DNA of 64,000 bases from an uncultured Clostridia bacterium (GCA_934167685.1 CAKPLQ010000002.1:23349-87348); one strand, 5' to 3'; shown: positions 36,995 to 47,422, counted from the first letter of the stretch. The notes: a model not told the origin generated them from the sequence alone. Program-made: numbers and translations.

Positions 36995-39822
36995 ATGACA
37001 AAATAATAATAAAAGGAGCAAAAGAACACAATTTAAAAAATATAAATTTAGAGATACCAAGGGATAAATTAGTTGTAATAACAGGACTTTCTGGGTCTGG
37101 AAAATCTTCACTAGCATTTGACACATTATATGCAGAAGGGCAAAGAAGATATGTAGAAAGCTTATCTTCATATGCTCGTCAATTTTTAGGATTAATGGAA
37201 AAGCCAGATGTAGAATCAATAGAAGGTTTATCACCAGCCATATCAATCGACCAGAAAACGACATCAAAAAATCCACGTTCAACAGTAGGAACAGTTACAG
37301 AAATTTATGATTACATCCGTCTATTATATGCAAGAGTGGGGGTACCATACTGCCCTAATTGTGGCAAAAAGATTGAAAAACAGTCAATCGACCAAATTGT
37401 AGATAATGTAATGAAATTAAAAGAAGGCACTAGAATTCAAATTCTAGCTCCAGTTGTGCGTAGCAGAAAAGGCGAATATACAAAACTATTTGAAGATTTA
37501 CAAAAAGATGGTTTTGCAAGGGTTCGAGTTGATGGTGAAATCTATGATTTAACAGATATGGATGATGTCAAGCTTGACAAAAAGAAGAAGCACGAGATAG
37601 AAATTGTTGTTGACAGATTGGTTATAAAACCAGAAGTTACAGCAAGACTTACAGAATCAATAGAAGTTGCATTAAAACATGCAGATAATCTAGTTTTAAT
37701 TGATGTTGTAGGAGATAAGACAATTCTATATAGCTGTAATTATGCATGTCCTGATTGTGGTTTCAGTTTTCCAGAATTAACACCAAGAATGTTTTCATTT
37801 AACAATCCATATGGAGCTTGCCCAAAATGTTCTGGTATAGGATATTTAATGAAAATGGATGAGGATTTAATTATTCCAGATAAAAACAAAACTTTATATG
37901 ATGGCGTAAAAGCTTTTGGCTCAAGTACAATGAAAAAAGGCGATACAATGGCTAGAATGTACTTCGAAAGTATTGGAGCACATTATGGAGTTAATATCAA
38001 AAATAAGAAAATAAAGGATTTGCCTAGAGATTTTCTTGATAAAATTCTTTATGGAACAGGTGAGGAAAAAATCGATTTTGAATATGCATCATATGCAGGT
38101 GTACGTAGGTTTACAGCACCTTTTGAAGGTGTAATTCCTACACTTGAAAGACGTCATAATGAGACAAAATCTCAAGGAATGAGAGATTTTTACGAGATGT
38201 ATATGAGCAATATGCATTGTGATGAATGTAATGGAGCAAGATTAAAAAAAGAGATTTTATGCATCAAAATTGGAGGCAAAAATATCAATGAATTGACAGA
38301 TATGTCAATTAGACATATTCAAGAATTCTTGAGAAGCCTAGAGTTGACAGATTCTCAAAAAATGATTGCAGAAATGATTTTAAAAGAAGTAGATGCAAGG
38401 CTTCAATTCTTGATTGATGTTGGTCTAGAATATCTAACTTTATCAAGAAGTGCGGGAACACTATCAGGAGGAGAAGCTCAACGTATTCGTTTGGCAACTC
38501 AGATAGGTTCAGGTTTAACAGGAGTTTTATATATTTTAGATGAGCCAAGTATTGGACTTCATCAAAGAGACAATGACAAGCTAATTGCAACTTTGAAAAA
38601 ATTAAGAGATTTAGGTAACACTTTAATTGTTGTTGAGCATGATGAAGATACAATGTATGCTGCAGACCAAATTATAGATATTGGTCCAGGTGCTGGTGTT
38701 CATGGTGGAAATGTTATGGCACAAGGAACTGCAGAGGAAATCAAGCAAGTTAAAGGTTCAATTACAGGAGATTATTTGAGTGGTAGAAAGCAAATTCATG
38801 TACCATCAAAAAGAAGAAAAGGAAATAAAAAGTGCATCGAAGTTGTTGGCGTTACAGAAAATAATTTGAAAAATATCAGCGTGAAATTTCCTCTTGGTGT
38901 ATTTACTTGTGTTACAGGTGTATCTGGTTCAGGAAAAAGTACATTAGTAAATGAGGTTCTATATAAAAACATAGCTCAACAATTAAATGGTGCGAGTGAA
39001 AAGCCAGGAAAATGCAAGCAGATAAAGGGCTTAAACAATATAGATAAAATAATCAATATTGACCAATCTCCGATAGGCAGAACGCCACGCTCAAACCCTG
39101 CAACCTACACAGGAGCATTTGACTTGATAAGAGACATATTTGCTGGAACAAATGAAGCTAAAATGCGTGGATATGAAAAGGGCAGATTCAGCTTTAATGT
39201 GTCTGGAGGAAGATGCGAAAGCTGTAACGGAGACGGTGTTCATAAAATTGAAATGCATTTCTTGCCTGATGTTTATGTACCTTGCGAGGTGTGTAAAGGA
39301 AAGAGATATAATCGAGAAACTCTAGAAGTAAAATATAAAGGAAAAAATATTGCTGATGTATTAGATATGACAGTAGAAGAGGCATTAGGATTTTTTGAGA
39401 ATATTCCTAAAATTAAAAATAAAATCCAAACATTATATGATGTAGGACTTGGATATATCAAATTGGGACAACCATCAACAACTTTATCTGGTGGAGAAGC
39501 TCAACGTGTTAAACTTGCGACAGAATTGTCTAAACGTGCTACTGGCAAGACTTTGTATATTTTGGACGAGCCTACAACTGGTTTGCATATTGCAGATGTT
39601 CACAGATTGGTGGATATTCTACAAAGGCTTGTGGATACAGGGAATACAATCATAGTAATTGAACACAATTTAGACTTGATAAAAACAGCTGACCATATTA
39701 TAGATTTAGGCCCTGAAGGTGGAGATGCTGGTGGAGAGGTTGTTGCTGTAGGAACTCCTGAACAAATTTGTAAAAACGAGAAAAGTTATACAGGAAAATT
39801 TTTGAAACATTTTATTTCGTAA
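36991..39822 (+). CDS. uvrA: UvrABC excinuclease subunit A
   Basis: 943 residues, full length. A damage-recognition ATPase of nucleotide excision repair. Two ABC cassettes: Walker [10 protein letters not shown] near residue 32 and GVSGSGKST near 643, and two LSGGEAQR signatures. Zinc-binding Cys clusters are CPNCGKK, CPDCGF...CPKCSG, CDECNG and CESCNGDG...CEVCKG. AGGGGGA site inside the end of the preceding frame. No uvrB is adjacent. Confidence 0.97.
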   Translation: MNDKIIIKGAKEHNLKNINLEIPRDKLVVITGLSGSGKSSLAFDTLYAEGQRRYVESLSSYARQFLGLMEKPDVESIEGLSPAISIDQKTTSKNPRSTVGTVTEIYDYIRLLYARVGVPYCPNCGKKIEKQSIDQIVDNVMKLKEGTRIQILAPVVRSRKGEYTKLFEDLQKDGFARVRVDGEIYDLTDMDDVKLDKKKKHEIEIVVDRLVIKPEVTARLTESIEVALKHADNLVLIDVVGDKTILYSCNYACPDCGFSFPELTPRMFSFNNPYGACPKCSGIGYLMKMDEDLIIPDKNKTLYDGVKAFGSSTMKKGDTMARMYFESIGAHYGVNIKNKKIKDLPRDFLDKILYGTGEEKIDFEYASYAGVRRFTAPFEGVIPTLERRHNETKSQGMRDFYEMYMSNMHCDECNGARLKKEILCIKIGGKNINELTDMSIRHIQEFLRSLELTDSQKMIAEMILKEVDARLQFLIDVGLEYLTLSRSAGTLSGGEAQRIRLATQIGSGLTGVLYILDEPSIGLHQRDNDKLIATLKKLRDLGNTLIVVEHDEDTMYAADQIIDIGPGAGVHGGNVMAQGTAEEIKQVKGSITGDYLSGRKQIHVPSKRRKGNKKCIEVVGVTENNLKNISVKFPLGVFTCVTGVSGSGKSTLVNEVLYKNIAQQLNGASEKPGKCKQIKGLNNIDKIINIDQSPIGRTPRSNPATYTGAFDLIRDIFAGTNEAKMRGYEKGRFSFNVSGGRCESCNGDGVHKIEMHFLPDVYVPCEVCKGKRYNRETLEVKYKGKNIADVLDMTVEEALGFFENIPKIKNKIQTLYDVGLGYIKLGQPSTTLSGGEAQRVKLATELSKRATGKTLYILDEPTTGLHIADVHRLVDILQRLVDTGNTIIVIEHNLDLIKTADHIIDLGPEGGDAGGEVVAVGTPEQICKNEKSYTGKFLKHFIS

Positions 39823-39841
39823 ATAAAATGCATTTAACTAA

Positions 39842-39869
39842 ATTGATATATTGTGATTGATATATTGTG
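39842..39869 (+). repeat. 14-bp tandem direct repeat upstream of the sugar cluster
   Basis: ATTGATATATTGTG occurs twice head to tail, ending two bases before TAAAAT, a possible -10 box. It may be a regulator binding site or the upstream part of the promoter. Confidence 0.55.
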
Positions 39870-39902
39870 GTAAAATTAAAAGAAGGGAAATGAAATAAGA
39901 AT

Positions 39903-40853
39903 ATGAAAAAAATTTCAATAGTAGTTCCAGTATATTATAATCAAGATAATCTTTTGCCATTATATGCTGACTTAAAGGAAAAAGTACTTACAAAATTACC
40001 AGAAGGAATAGAATATGAATTAATATTTGTTGATGACGGATCAAAAGATAATTCGTATAAAGTAATGAAAGAGCTAGCAAAAATTGATTCTAATATAAAA
40101 ACAATAAGATTATCAAGAAATTTTGGAGAACATTCTGCAATTTTGGCAGGATTGTCTCAATGCACTGGAGATTGTGCTGTAAGGAAAGCTGCTGATTTGC
40201 AAGAGCCATCAGAAATGATATTAGATATGATTAAAAAATATATTGAAGGAAGTAAAGTTGTTTTAGCTGTACGAGCAGATAGAGATGAGCCTGTTACGCA
40301 AAAAGCATTTTCAAATTTATATGCATTTTTAATGAGAAAACTAGCATTACATAATATGCCAAAAGGAGGGTTTGATTCATTTTTAATAGATAGACAGGTT
40401 ATAAATTTCTTAGTAAAAATGCAAGAATGTAATACATCACTAATGAGTCAAATTTTATGGGCAGGTTTTGAAACATCAACTGTTCCATATGTTAGAAAAA
40501 AAAGAGAAATAGGAAAATCAAGATGGACATTATCTAAAAAAATTAAATTAGTATATGATTCTCTATTAAGTTTTTCATATTTTCCTATAAAAATGATAAC
40601 TACAGTAGGAATTTTAAGCTTTTTTATAGCACTAATTTGGTTGGTAATTATAATTTATAAAAAAATGACAGGAATAATTGATGTTGAGGGATATGCGTCG
40701 ATTATTATAATTATGTTAGTGGGATTTGGAATTATAATGTTATCAATTGGAATACTTGGAGAGTATTTATGGAGAACTTTTGATGCGGCAAGAAAAAGAC
40801 CACCATATATTATAGAAAAAGTGGAAAAAGGAGAAAAAACTAACAATGGATAA
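39903..40853 (+). CDS. Family 2 glycosyltransferase, polyprenyl-phosphate sugar transferase type
   Basis: 316 residues. An N-terminal GT-A domain with VVPVYYNQDNL, FVDDGSKDNS and the AADLQEPSE acidic site (usually SADLQDP), then two C-terminal membrane segments (about 228-248 and 262-288). This is the ArnC/GtrB/DPM1-like architecture that loads a sugar onto undecaprenyl phosphate. Its last eight bases overlap the next, membrane glycosyltransferase. First gene of a six-gene cluster; the sugar is unknown. Confidence 0.88.
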   Translation: MKKISIVVPVYYNQDNLLPLYADLKEKVLTKLPEGIEYELIFVDDGSKDNSYKVMKELAKIDSNIKTIRLSRNFGEHSAILAGLSQCTGDCAVRKAADLQEPSEMILDMIKKYIEGSKVVLAVRADRDEPVTQKAFSNLYAFLMRKLALHNMPKGGFDSFLIDRQVINFLVKMQECNTSLMSQILWAGFETSTVPYVRKKREIGKSRWTLSKKIKLVYDSLLSFSYFPIKMITTVGILSFFIALIWLVIIIYKKMTGIIDVEGYASIIIIMLVGFGIIMLSIGILGEYLWRTFDAARKRPPYIIEKVEKGEKTNNG

Positions 40854-42189
40854 AATTTTAGAAATATGCAAAAAAAATAAGAAAATTATAATGACTATAT
40901 TTTTAATAGGTTTATTTTGTTATTATTTAATATGGACAGTATCACAACCATATAATTCATGTCCAGATGAGGGAATGAAATGGGATATTTGCAAATACAT
41001 AGCAGAACATAATTCAATACCTGACGGAAGAGATGAAAGTATACGAGATTCAATTTGGGGAATTTCGTATGCGTTTCAACCAATTCTTACATATATGATT
41101 TGTGCAGTATTTGTAAAGATAGCATCAATTTTTACTACACAACAATTTGCATTAGTAGTAGCGGCAAGGCTTGTAAGCACAATAAGTATGACATTGACAA
41201 TATACTTTGTAATAAAGATTGCGAATAAACTTTTTAAAGATAAAGGAATTTACAAATATTTATTTATAGTATTTATTGCATTTCAGCCAATAACTGCATT
41301 TTTAGCTTCGTATATAAATAATGATTCAACTGCAATTTTAGCAATATCTATTATAATTTATTTATGGATATTAGGATTGGAAAGCAATTGGAAAACAAAA
41401 CATTGTATACTACTAGGTGGAGCAGTTGGCTTTTGTGCTTTAACATATTACAATGCATATGGATATATTTTATGTAGTGTATTAATTTGTTTAAGTTCAG
41501 CTGTTTTGAACAAAATGGATGCAAAAGAAATTGCAAAAAAAGCTTTAATAGTAGCAAGTGTAGCTTTTACAGTTGCTGGTTGGTGGTTTGTAAGGAATGC
41601 AATAATTTATGATGGAGATATATTAGGAACCAAAACACAAAATGAATATGGAGATAAATATGCTTTAGAACAATATAAGCCATCAGTAAGAAAAACACCA
41701 GAAAATAGCAATGAAAGCATTTGGCACATGTTAAATGAAGATGCATGGGCTAATACAACAGCCAAAAGTTTTGTGGGAATATTTGGATATCATAGTATAT
41801 TAATGTCAAATAAAATATATTATTCATATTTGGGCCTTTGGTTAATAGGAGGACTTGGATGTTTATTAAAATTTAAAGATTTATTTATTTATAAAAAAGA
41901 GGAAAAAAGTAAATATATTTTAAATTATATTTTTATAATAGCAATTATTATACCAATACTTTTAAGCATTATATATTCATATACAAGTGATTTTCAACCA
42001 CAGGGTAGATATATAATGGGAATTATAATACCATTTGTGTATTTTGTGGTAAATGGAATTCAGACGATGCTAGAAAAATTTATAAAGTCAGAAAAAATAA
42101 GAAATATTATAATTATAATGATAATGTTATTAATTATTGCAATATCATTTAAAGCGATATTCTCATATGTAATACCGGCTTATAACTAA
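40846..42189 (+). CDS. Polytopic membrane glycosyltransferase (GT39/ArnT-like)
   Basis: 447 residues with about ten membrane segments. After the first segment an extracytoplasmic loop contains NSCPDEGMKWD, the acidic motif typical of PMT/ArnT-type enzymes that use lipid-phosphate sugars. A large loop (about 265-310) precedes the last helices. Expected to move the lipid-linked sugar onto a surface acceptor (protein, teichoic acid or another glycan). It overlaps the GT2 gene. Confidence 0.75.
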   Translation: MDKILEICKKNKKIIMTIFLIGLFCYYLIWTVSQPYNSCPDEGMKWDICKYIAEHNSIPDGRDESIRDSIWGISYAFQPILTYMICAVFVKIASIFTTQQFALVVAARLVSTISMTLTIYFVIKIANKLFKDKGIYKYLFIVFIAFQPITAFLASYINNDSTAILAISIIIYLWILGLESNWKTKHCILLGGAVGFCALTYYNAYGYILCSVLICLSSAVLNKMDAKEIAKKALIVASVAFTVAGWWFVRNAIIYDGDILGTKTQNEYGDKYALEQYKPSVRKTPENSNESIWHMLNEDAWANTTAKSFVGIFGYHSILMSNKIYYSYLGLWLIGGLGCLLKFKDLFIYKKEEKSKYILNYIFIIAIIIPILLSIIYSYTSDFQPQGRYIMGIIIPFVYFVVNGIQTMLEKFIKSEKIRNIIIIMIMLLIIAISFKAIFSYVIPAYN

Positions 42190-42210
42190 AATAGAAAGAA
42201 GAGGATAAAA

Positions 42211-43344
42211 ATGATAGGATTTAATATACCAATTTATGTAGAAGGTTCATTAGATTGTATAAAAAAAGCAATAAAAAGTAGAAAAATTTGTGGAGATGGA
42301 GAGTTTACAAAAAAATGTAGTAAATGGATGGAAGATAAATTTAATGCCACAAAAGTATTATTAACAACATCTTGTACTGATGCTCTTGAGATGGCTGCAA
42401 TTTTGTTGAATTTACAACCAGGAGATGAAGTAATAATGCCATCATATACATTTGTATCAACAGCAGATGCATTTATTATGGTTGGGGCAAAAGTTGTTTT
42501 TGTAGATATAAATCCTAAAACAATGAATATTGATGAAAATAAAATTGAAGAAGCAATAACACCTAAAACTAAAGCAATTGCAGTAGTTCATTATGCAGGG
42601 ATTTCACCAGATATGGATAAAATTATGAAAATTGCTAAGAAACATAATTTAAAAGTTGTAGAAGATGCAGCACAAGGTTTTATGTCTAAATACAAAGAAA
42701 AATATTTAGGAACAATTGCAGATCTTGGATGTTATAGTTTTCACGAAACTAAAAATTACAGCATGGGAGAAGGTGGAGCTATTGTAATAAATGATCCAGA
42801 ATTGATAGAAAGAGCTGAAATAATAAGAGAAAAAGGAACTAACAGAAATAAATTCTTTAGAGGAGAAATTGATAAATATACATGGGTAGATTATGGTTCA
42901 TCATATTTGCCAAGCGAATTAAATTGTGCATATCTATATCCTCAACTTGAAATGGCAGAAGAAATTAATAATGCAAGATTATCTGCATGGGAGTATTATA
43001 AAGAAAATTTGCAAGAACTAGAAAATAGTGAAAAAATAACATTGCAATATGTTCCAGAATATAGTACTCATAATGCACATATGTTTTACATAAAAGCGAA
43101 AAATCTAGAAGAAAGAACAGCACTGATTAAATACTTAAAAGAAAATGAAATACAATCTGTATTTCATTATATTCCATTACATGATTCTCCAGCAGGAAAG
43201 AGATTTGGAAGGTTTAATGGAGAAGATAAATATACAACAGCTGAGAGTGAAAAGCTAGTAAGATTGCCAATGTATTATGGATTAACTCAAAAAGAACAAG
43301 ATAAAGTAATAAAAGCAATAAAAGAATTTTATGAAAAAAACTAA
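42211..43344 (+). CDS. DegT/DnrJ/EryC1-type sugar aminotransferase (WecE-like)
   Basis: 377 residues. A PLP-dependent enzyme that makes amino-deoxy sugars on a nucleotide. Landmarks: the DALEMAAILLNLQPGDEVIMPSYT... region, VEDAAQG and SFHETKNYSMGEGGA with the PLP Lys, then REKGTNRNKFFRGEIDKYTW, a stretch typical of dTDP-4-amino-4,6-dideoxygalactose transaminase (WecE/RffA). Place in the cluster: supplies the amino sugar that the GT2 enzyme loads onto lipid. Confidence 0.88.
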   Translation: MIGFNIPIYVEGSLDCIKKAIKSRKICGDGEFTKKCSKWMEDKFNATKVLLTTSCTDALEMAAILLNLQPGDEVIMPSYTFVSTADAFIMVGAKVVFVDINPKTMNIDENKIEEAITPKTKAIAVVHYAGISPDMDKIMKIAKKHNLKVVEDAAQGFMSKYKEKYLGTIADLGCYSFHETKNYSMGEGGAIVINDPELIERAEIIREKGTNRNKFFRGEIDKYTWVDYGSSYLPSELNCAYLYPQLEMAEEINNARLSAWEYYKENLQELENSEKITLQYVPEYSTHNAHMFYIKAKNLEERTALIKYLKENEIQSVFHYIPLHDSPAGKRFGRFNGEDKYTTAESEKLVRLPMYYGLTQKEQDKVIKAIKEFYEKN

Positions 43345-43382
43345 TTAATTCACTAATCAAGTGGAAGAAAGGAAGTTTCTAA

Positions 43383-44510
43383 ATGAAAAAAATTGTTATT
43401 ATAGGAGCAAATAATTTTCAGATGCCACTCATAATAAAAGCTAAAGAACTAGGGTATGAAACGCATGTATTTGCTTGGGCAGAAGGGGCTGTTGGTGCTG
43501 ATTTTGCAGATTATTTTTATCCAATAAGTATAGTAGAAAAAGATAGAATACTAGCTAAATGTAAAGAAATAAAGCCAGATGCGGTTATTTCAGTTGCATC
43601 AGATTTGGCCACATTAACAGTAAACTATTTAGCAGATAAATTAGGACTTGTAGGAAATAGCCTTGAATGTACAAGATTATCTACAAATAAATATGAAATG
43701 AGAAAAGCATTTTTATCAAATGGAGTATCAGTTCCTAAATTTATAAAAGTTGCTGGGACAGGTGAAGAAGAAATATCCCCAATAAGAGATTTTTCAATGC
43801 CAATTATAGTAAAACCAACAGACAGGTCTGGAAGTAGATCAATTAATAAAATAGAGAATTGGGAAGAAGTAGAATCTGGAAAATTAAAAGAAGCAATAGA
43901 GAATGCAATAGAGGTTTCATTTGAGAAAAATGCGATTATTGAAGAATATATAGCTGGAGATGAGTTTAGTGCTGAAAGTATTTCATATAAAGGAAAACAT
44001 ACGTTGTTGACAGTAACTAGAAAGCAAACAACAGGTGCACCACATTTTATAGAAACAGGACATACTCAACCGGCAGGATTAGATTCAGAAATGTTAGAAA
44101 AAATAAAAAAAGAAGTTTTTTCAGGATTAAATAGTTTACAAATTACAAATGGAGCATCACATGCAGAATTCAAAATTACACCTGATAGAAAAGTAAAAAT
44201 AATCGAAATTGGGGCTAGAATGGGTGGAGATTGCATAGGATCAGACTTAGTAAAAATCTCAACTGGATATGACTTCTTAAAAATGGTTATAGATGTAGCT
44301 TTAGGAAATGTACCAGACTTTACAAAAGTTGTAGAACCTAAGAAGGCAGTTATCAAATTCATTTTTACAGAAGCAGATATAGAAGAACTGGAAAAAGTAA
44401 AAAAAGAGCATCCTAAATACATTTATTATGTGAGTCAAATAGAAAAAATAAATTCTCATAAAATTGTTGATAGCTCAACAAGATATGGATATTATATTTT
44501 AGCAATTTAA
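43383..44510 (+). CDS. ATP-grasp carboxylate-amine ligase-like protein
   Basis: 375 residues. N-terminal Rossmann-like IVIIGANNFQMPLI, central ATP-grasp domain with MPIIVKPTDRSGSRS, NAIIEEYIAGDEFSAES and a metal-binding KIIEIGARMGGD segment. Such enzymes join a carboxylate to an amine. Next to a sugar aminotransferase it may attach an amino acid to the new amine on the sugar. The coupling is inferred from context; the fold is clear. Confidence 0.78.
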   Translation: MKKIVIIGANNFQMPLIIKAKELGYETHVFAWAEGAVGADFADYFYPISIVEKDRILAKCKEIKPDAVISVASDLATLTVNYLADKLGLVGNSLECTRLSTNKYEMRKAFLSNGVSVPKFIKVAGTGEEEISPIRDFSMPIIVKPTDRSGSRSINKIENWEEVESGKLKEAIENAIEVSFEKNAIIEEYIAGDEFSAESISYKGKHTLLTVTRKQTTGAPHFIETGHTQPAGLDSEMLEKIKKEVFSGLNSLQITNGASHAEFKITPDRKVKIIEIGARMGGDCIGSDLVKISTGYDFLKMVIDVALGNVPDFTKVVEPKKAVIKFIFTEADIEELEKVKKEHPKYIYYVSQIEKINSHKIVDSSTRYGYYILAI

Positions 44511-44530
44511 TAAAGGAGAACTAATTTCTA

Positions 44531-44929
44531 ATGAATGAAGAAGTAGATAAAACAAAATTAGTAAAGTTAGATAACGAAAAAAAGAAGAAAACAAAGTTAA
44601 AAGATATATGTATTCTTCAAATTGTTATTGCAATATATACATTATCAACTGTTTGTGCTAAATTTGCATCAGGCCAAGAATTTATGTCATTTCAATTTAT
44701 ATTATACTATGGAATAGAAATGATAATTTTAGGAGTATATGCAATTATTTGGCAACAATTATTGAAAAAATTTGATGTTTCAATAGCGTATGCAAATAAA
44801 GCTATGGGATTACTTTGGTCAATTGTATGGGCAATTCTAATCTTTAATGATACAATAACAATAAAAAATGTAATAGGAGTATTAATTGTAATAATAGGAA
44901 CAATTATAGTGAATAATGAAGATGAATAA
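44531..44929 (+). CDS. Small EamA/SMR-like transporter subunit (ArnE/ArnF-like)
   Basis: 132 residues with a ~30-residue cytoplasmic N-terminus and four membrane segments. SVCAKFASGQEF and YANKAMGLLWSIVWAILIFNDTIT fit the half-sized EamA/SMR type. With the next, overlapping gene it probably forms a heterodimer that flips the lipid-linked sugar to the outer face, as ArnE/ArnF do. Confidence 0.72.
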   Translation: MNEEVDKTKLVKLDNEKKKKTKLKDICILQIVIAIYTLSTVCAKFASGQEFMSFQFILYYGIEMIILGVYAIIWQQLLKKFDVSIAYANKAMGLLWSIVWAILIFNDTITIKNVIGVLIVIIGTIIVNNEDE

Positions 44930-45257
44930 ATATGTAGTATTATTGATTTTGGCAGTTTTGGTAAGCTCAATATCTCAAATTATTTTGAAAAAAAGTGCTT
45001 CCAAATCTTATAATTCAGTTTTAAAAGAATATTTAAATGTATATGTAATAACAGGTTATATTTTAATGGTAATCTCGACTGTGCTTGTAGTGTTTGGGCT
45101 AAAAGGGGTTCCTTATAAAAACGAGCCAATAATAGAATCTTTGGGTTATCTTTTTGTAATGATTTTAAGTAATAGAATTCTTGGCGAAAAGATTACTAAA
45201 AAGAAAATCTTAGGCAATGGGCTTATTCTGTTAGGAATATTAATATATTATATGTAA
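44916..45257 (+). CDS. Small EamA/SMR-like transporter subunit, partner
   Basis: 113 residues, four membrane segments, with SQIILKKSASK after the first helix and GYLFVMILSNRILGEKITKKKILGN near the end, the typical SMR/EamA closing motif. It overlaps the preceding subunit by 14 bases (8 if the internal ATG is used). It is the last gene of the sugar cluster and is followed at once by a terminator. Confidence 0.75.
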   Translation: MKMNKYVVLLILAVLVSSISQIILKKSASKSYNSVLKEYLNVYVITGYILMVISTVLVVFGLKGVPYKNEPIIESLGYLFVMILSNRILGEKITKKKILGNGLILLGILIYYM

Positions 45258-45262
45258 ATCAT

Positions 45263-45292
45263 AAGTGGGACATTATATCCCACTTATTTTAT
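45263..45292 (+). terminator. Terminator of the sugar cluster
   Basis: AAGTGGGA-n7-TCCCACTT stem followed by ATTTTAT. It may also serve the convergent asnB gene. Confidence 0.75.
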
Positions 45293-45302
45293 ATATGCAT
45301 AT

Positions 45303-47202
45303 TTAGATGCGCATTGTAGGCTGATATTTCTCAAGCCACATATTAACCTGGCAAAGATAAGCCATAAGTTGAGGCCCAGTCATAAGCTGACCAAACCAAG
45401 GGCGAGAAAACGCTTTACCATCAGTTTCAAGAATATTCAAAATATATTCTCTATTTAATAAATAATTTATAGGAGCATGCGGATTTACCATAATATCTGA
45501 AAGCATTGACTTTACTTTTGCTAAATAAGTTGGATTATGAGTCTTTGGGTAAGGGCTCTTTTTTCTATCCACAATCTCAGGAGGTAAGAACTTACGAGAA
45601 ACATAACGAAGTAAGCCTTTCTCTCTGCCATTAAGAGCTTTGATTTCCCAAGGAATATTCCAAACATATTGAGCTAGTCGATAATCACAGAAAGGAACAC
45701 GAAGTTCAAATCCGTTATACATAGCCATTCTGTCAGACCTATCAAGAAGAGTCTGCATGAACCAGTTAAGAGTAAGATGTGAAATTTTTCTTTTTTCAGC
45801 AGTTTCTAAGGAATCGGTATCAAGAATTTCAACTTGGTCTAAACTTTCTGTATATCTATAATTTATATAATCTTTAAGATTAACTTTTTTGGCTATACTT
45901 GCATTTAGTAGAGTTTGACGTTCGTCAATAGCAATAGACCAAGGGAATGTTCCACTTTGAAGGGCATCTTCACGGAAGAACCAAGGATATCCACCAAAGA
46001 TTTCGTCTGCACATTCACCTGTAAGGGAAACTGTGGCAGTGGGTTTTACATATTTACAAAACAATAAAAGGGATGAATCTATATCTGCCATTCCAGGCAT
46101 ATCTCTAGCAATCATAGCATCTTCTAAATACTCTGCAAGTTCAGGAGTATCAATAACAATAGGATGATGATTTGTATGAAGTTTATTTACCATCAAATTT
46201 ATATAATAATTATCAGAATTTGGTTGAAAGTCGCTCTTTACAAAGTTTTTATCATTGTCAACATAGTCAATAGAGTAGGTGTCAAGAGGTGGCAAGTTGT
46301 GCTCAAAACAGTAGTCTGAAGCATATTTGGTTATAATACTTGAATCCAATCCGCCAGATAGAAATGTGCATAAAGGCACATCAGAGACTAATTGTCTAGT
46401 AATTGCGTCTTTTAAAAGAAAGTCTAAGTGTTCACAAGTTTGAGCAAAATTTTCAGAGTGAGGGGCACTTTTTAGTTTCCAATATCTTTCGAGATGCAAA
46501 CCGGAACGATTGAAAACTGCAAAATGAGCGGGTTTTAACTCAAAAATATTATTAAAGATAGTTGTTCCAGGTGTATGGGCTGGACCAATTCCAAATAATT
46601 CGGAAATCCCTTGAGAATCTAAGATTCGTTGAACGCCAGGATATTGAAATATAGCTTTAATTTCAGATGCAAAGATAAAAGAATTATTTTGCATGGTGTA
46701 AAATAAAGGCTTAACTCCAAAATGGTCTCTTGCCATAAAAAGTTCTTCATTCTTTTCGTCCCAAATTGCAAATGCAAATATGCCATTTAAATGCTTAACT
46801 ACATCTTTTCCATAATAAATATAACTTTTTAGTAAAACTTCTGTATCGCTATGACTTTCAAATGTAAAACCATTTGCTTCTAATGTTTGTCTTAATTCTT
46901 TTGTATTATAAATTTGCCCATTATAAACTATAATTTGCACCGTTGGGACCGGTTCTCTGCCGTGCACTTTTTGCACCGTTGGGACCGGTTCTCAAACGTG
47001 CATTTTTTGCAAGCATAGGTTGTTTGCCTCCTGCCGGGTCGATAACAATCAAACGTTTATGAGCAAGTGCAACATGTTCTCTTATGTAATAACCTTCCTC
47101 GTCTGGTCCGCGCTTAGAAAGAGAGGAATTCATATTGATTAAAGTTTGTTTATAATTTATAAGATTTTGTCTATAGTTTACAAAACCAACGATTCCACAC
47201 AT
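45303..47202 (-). pseudogene. asnB: Asparagine synthetase (glutamine-hydrolysing), split by two repeat units
   Basis: The 5' part starts MCGIVGFVNY with the glutaminase Cys2, includes SKRGPDEEG and RLIVIDPAGGKQPML, then enters two 31-bp repeats and stops. The 3' part opens within the repeats and contains IVYNGQIYNTKELR and FLSGGLDSS (PP-loop) through to the C-terminus. Deleting exactly 67 bases (both units and their spacer) restores QPMLAKKIIVYNGQIYN in one frame of 610 codons. As it stands the two halves are in different frames. A GTG at 46976 could start the synthetase part alone, without Cys2, leaving at best ammonia-dependent activity. GGAGG site before the first ATG. Composition is richer in G and C than its neighbours. 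Confidence 0.85.
46936..47002 (+). repeat. 31-bp palindromic repeat, direct pair inside asnB (locus F)
   Basis: Units 46936-46966 and 46972-47002 in the same orientation with a 5-base spacer, the only direct pair in the window. No clear target duplication flanks them. Confidence 0.92.
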
Positions 47203-47312
47203 ATAAAAAATCCTCCATTTTAAAAATTTTAATAAGTTTAGTAATTTTACCAAGTTTTATAAATTTAATTATTCATTTTATAATATATTCAATATTTTTA
47301 TAAAAATTGCAT

Positions 47313-47370
47313 AAAAGTTAGACAAAAGCCATAAATTTTATTTGAAATGCAACCAAAAGTTAGACAAAAG
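47313..47370. repeat. 16-bp direct repeat pair between asnB and rpmF
   Basis: AAAAGTTAGACAAAAG occurs at 47313-47328 and 47355-47370, 42 bases apart (four helical turns), just upstream of the rpmF promoter. Possibly a regulator site. The 47203-47491 gap otherwise holds leader sequence and this promoter. Confidence 0.5.
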
Positions 47371-47393
47371 TTGCACAAAATTTCCAAAAGCTG

Positions 47394-47422
47394 TTGACAA
47401 ATCAGAAAAATGCTTGTATAAT
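47394..47422 (+). promoter_or_regulatory. Promoter of rpmF
   Basis: TTGACA, 17-bp spacer, TATAAT. Confidence 0.8.

Noticed and set aside
35509..39900. A DGR reverse transcriptase or template repeat next to the lectin-fold gene
   Set aside because: The following genes are a truncated ATPase and uvrA, and no near copy of the GC-rich 3' end is visible anywhere in the window.
45303..46976. The synthetase half of asnB as an intact separate gene
   Set aside because: Its only upstream start is a GTG inside a repeat unit with no ribosome binding site, and exact removal of the repeats rejoins it to the Cys2 half.
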